The notes under the pieces: generated by a model | What the model was told of the DNA's origin: nothing | What the model saw: the letters and a program-made list of their open reading frames with translations, nothing else | The model's database searches: none | Shown: piece by piece, positions 60,860 to 64,000 of the stretch | How the letters are laid out: every line of letters starts with the position of its first letter | Position numbering within the stretch: position 1 is the first letter of the stretch | Origin: Motacilla alba alba | Taxonomy: Eukaryota > Chordata > Aves > Passeriformes > Motacillidae | Assembly (NCBI RefSeq): GCF_015832195.1 | Contig: NC_052017.1 | Span: 70,929,801 to 70,993,800, forward strand | DNA length: 64,000 bases | Direction of reading: 5' to 3' | Made by a program: the position numbers and the translations under genes

Positions 60860-63800
60860 CTTATAGCCACAAACATGGAGAAAGTGACTATACCATATAT
60901 GAGGCTGTTTATGTCACCAGCAGTGACCACAGAAGGCATGGTACTGTGTGGGCTCACAGTAGGAGACACAGCGCAGCACACAGATAGTTATGGAAATGAA
61001 ACACCTGCCAAAGGTTTCAACTTCCTATCACCTCTGGCAAGAGAAAGCATAAGTATAATTAGATTTTCAGTGGCACAGGCTGGTTAGATCTCAAGTACCA
61101 TACTCCTCAAGCAGAAAGGGCATCGGGTTGTAACGTCAGCACCCGGTGGTGTGTGAAGTGCAAAACTGTGTTTTTAATGATCAGGTAGGAGCAGGGGATG
61201 GATATACAATTAGTATATATTATGAAATGCTCATGACATCTTTTCAATGTGGTGGAGAAATATTTACAGCAGAATTAACTGACATGGTTTTTGTGAAATG
61301 AAATCTGCCCCTAAGTATTGGCAAGTATTCTCTGCAGTTTCAAAGGATACGGTGAGGTCAGAGAGGCAGGGGGAGGGGGCTTTCCTTAGTCACATGTCAT
61401 CAGGATTGCCTCATTCCTTTCTGCAGGTCTGATTTCACGACAGGGCTGCCCCCCAGGCCACTGCCAGGGTGCCGTATGCTTTGCTGAGGTGCACTATAGC
61501 TCGGGATGTGACCTGCTGATTTTCTGTTTGCCACAGGAGCTGCAGCTGTAGCCACAGTTTCTGTTTGAAAGGGTGTTTGTTCATCAGCAGAGGGTCCCAC
61601 ACCCCAGGTCCCCATTGCTGCAGGTCTGGCTTCTTCCAAGTGGAAGCAAGTGCAGAAGGAGAACATAGAAGGTGCCAACCTGTCTTCCTGGCTGTCGGTC
61701 TCCAAGTCTATATAGCTGTGCTATCCAGTATATTTCATCAGAGCACTATGTGACAAATAATAACTTTTATTTTGTATCTGACATGAGACAGATACTGCAG
61801 TCTTTGTATGAATGGAAAAGGGTGGCCGTTTCTGTTCTTTGGAAATGTTACAAAAGCCTCTATTACTTTCAAAAAATGGTACAGACTTTTAAAGAATTTT
61901 CATTGGATTCTACACTGTTAAAACCAAGGCACTGTCACTCCATTTTTCCTAAGTGTTTGAAGAGCTAGTTTTGATTGAGACAAGAATTCATAGTGAATTT
62001 CTGCCACTTATTTCTAAACACACATAGTAAGAAACAAGACTAATTGCTTGCCAAAACAAAGAAATGTATCAATAGAAAAACGGCATAAAGCCTGAGATTT
62101 AACTGCTTTGTACTAGACCATTCACATCACCACAAAGTGTAAAACAAGCATTCTTTTGGTGTTTTAACTGTATTTCTCTTCAAAAGTCTTTTAAAATTTG
62201 GTGGAAGTACAATTTCTTTATTACGTATTTTCTCACCGTCATTTTCTCTAGGCAACAGAGAAAGGTGGAGAAAATATGGGTAAAGTGAACTGACAGCTGG
62301 CAAAGAGTTCTTGCAGAGAAAGCTTAATAGATTGTTCTCCTAAAGTTTGTCAAAGAGAAACCAAAAAGCAATTTTAAGTATTCATTACCTAATTCTATAG
62401 TAAGAAAATGCAAAAGGATTTAGAATACTAAAAATTGTAAGTTCTTCAGTGTAGTGTAGAAGAAGTACAAGGAATAAATAGATTTTTATGAAATTTACTG
62501 AAATGAATTTTCAGTGAAGCTGATGAATAATTTTCTTAAAGGACTAATCAAACAGTGTAATAACAAGAGCAGCAGATCTGTAATCTCTTGGTATATCCAC
62601 ATCAGATGATGTGCCTTTTTTGGAAGCCATTTAGCTAAACAAGTTGTTTTGCTGAGTAAATTCCAGTTAGGATCCAAAATACCTAGGAGGGTAGTACCTA
62701 TTGTCTCTTTTTGTATGAAATGAACCCACAGACCGGACAGCTCAGACTCTACTGATTTTATTTCTTCCTGTGTGACCCAGTTATGGGAATACATACTGAA
62801 CTAAGCAGGTTTCTGTGTCCTGGCTCTCAACAAGAAGCTGCGGGATAAAACTTTCTCTCTTACACAAGATCTCTTACACAAGACAGTGTTTGTGTCTGTC
62901 AGAAACATGCTGAGATTTTTCCAACTACAGCGAGCTCCAGCCTGTTCCTTGAGGGTAACTCCCCATCCGTGCAACCAAAGGGACAGACCAGGTAATCAAA
63001 TAAGTATTTAAATACAAACATACCATCCATTTCTGCAGAGCAAAGGAGTCAGACGGCAATTAGTCTTCCCAGAGTTCAAACTTCTGGGTTCCACATTAGG
63101 GTTAACTTTGAGCTAGTAGTCCATTTCAAGTTTAAATTAATACTCAGAGTGATACGGACCCAGCAACAGTACCTACTTTATTTAGAAGAAATGAAATGTA
63201 TCCTCCAGCTGGTGGCCCCTAAGAAGTTTGAGTGCTTGTCTTACTCTGGGCTTTTACCAATGGGGATGTAAAATAGGTTGGAGAAGGACAGAAGTATGCT
63301 GTTAAATTTATCATAAAACTACTTTAGATTAAAAATTTCTACAACACAGAGGGTTTCTTCCTCTGTGAAGAGAAGCAAAAAAAATATTTTCAAAAGAATT
63401 TTCCTGAAAGTCAGAGAAGAGTCTCCATTAGCTAAAGTAATGTGAAGCTGTATGGTCATATGTAGCTATGGTTCCTATGATTTTCTGCATTCATGGCTGT
63501 ATTAATTTCAGCAAGATGATGAAAACTCAATAAATAAATTGTCTTTATATTTACATCCTTTTGTAAATTTGTTATAACCTTATAACCACCAATTCATGTG
63601 AATCCTCATGAATTCACATGATTTTTTTATGAATGACAACAATGAGGACATCCTGGGTGTCAGAAATTGCCTTCTCTAGGCAGATATCTGAGTTTCTCCT
63701 CAAAAAAATTGAATGCATGACACTAAGACTTTCACAGATGTTCAGTTAGTGTTCTAATGAGAAAAAGAAAGCAGTGAGTTAACGCTAACCCTCAAGTGTG

Positions 63801-64000
63801 GGGAACATCCCCACCACCCCATTCCAGTTTCTTGCTGGTTTTGCCCCCCAGATCTACAGCATGAATAATTTTTCTTAATGATGTGGGTCAGCCCAAAGGT
63901 GTGTGTTATTTTCTCTGGGTGTAGAAGCTGTGAGAGCAGGGTTCACTGCCCAGCAGGACATGTTTTTTATTGCTGGTCCTGCCTGAGGTGAAGCAAAGAC
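60860..64000. other. Non-coding stretch, nothing firm
   Basis: Just after the LTR, two overlapping frames (60760-60987 and 60857-61087) and a minus frame (61400-61705, rich in P, A and S) look somewhat protein-like but match no family I can name. A small inverted repeat (TCATGTGAAT/ATTCACATGA) lies near 63594-63621. The remainder is AT-rich without exons. Confidence 0.35.
62856..62883. repeat. 14-bp tandem duplication
   Basis: TCTCTTACACAAGA is present twice in perfect tandem (62856-62869 and 62870-62883). Confidence 0.9.

Noticed and set aside
1..64000. CRISPR arrays, operons, tRNA or rRNA genes
   Set aside because: No regularly spaced direct repeats, no clustered same-strand ORFs, and no cloverleaf or rRNA-like sequence was seen; the window is vertebrate nuclear DNA.

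Overview
The window looks like a stretch of songbird (passerine-type) nuclear DNA. It is AT-rich and has no operons or dense reading frames. It carries several CR1 LINE fragments whose 3' ends have the bird-type ATTCTATG-like tail, plus solo retroviral LTRs of the kinds common in passerines. Most of it is intergenic or intronic, and no intact protein-coding gene can be assembled from it.

The main finding is a scattered, decayed gene on the minus strand (about 39.3 kb down to 22.5 kb). Its exons resemble glutamate decarboxylase (GAD, the PLP enzyme that makes GABA) and lie in the right order. Two exons (39098-39295 and 38007-38126) are still open and correctly phased, and match the GAD region that reads LKYGVxTG-HPxxFNQ...LAGEW. 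Three more (32493-32570, 22865-22946, 22497-22609) show recognisable GAD blocks but have lost splice sites, gained stops, or lost the NPHK lysine that holds PLP. It is too divergent to be GAD1 or GAD2, so a third, dying GAD paralogue is the best reading.

Mobile elements. CR1 fragments lie at 4637-4735 (-), 12260-14037 (+, with reverse transcriptase remnants and an internal GGGAT microsatellite), 20498-21630 (-), 28335-28407 (+), 28962-29482 (+) and 49800-50312 (+). Solo LTRs lie at 20710-21239 (+, nested inside a CR1), 41465-41952 (+), 42858-43256 (-, 6-bp target duplication GTGAAC) and 55718-56339 (-, 6-bp duplication AATAGA). At 58986-60120 there is a broken retroviral env, followed by a polypurine tract and a 3' LTR from 60165; the 5' part of that provirus is not in the window.

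Structural oddities are a 32-bp perfect inverted repeat around an AT core (10359-10461), a 90-nt nearly perfect hairpin with a 10-nt loop (36420-36509), several short tandem duplications and a 37-nt A run. The remaining sequence holds only short chance reading frames, low-complexity runs and nothing else I can support.
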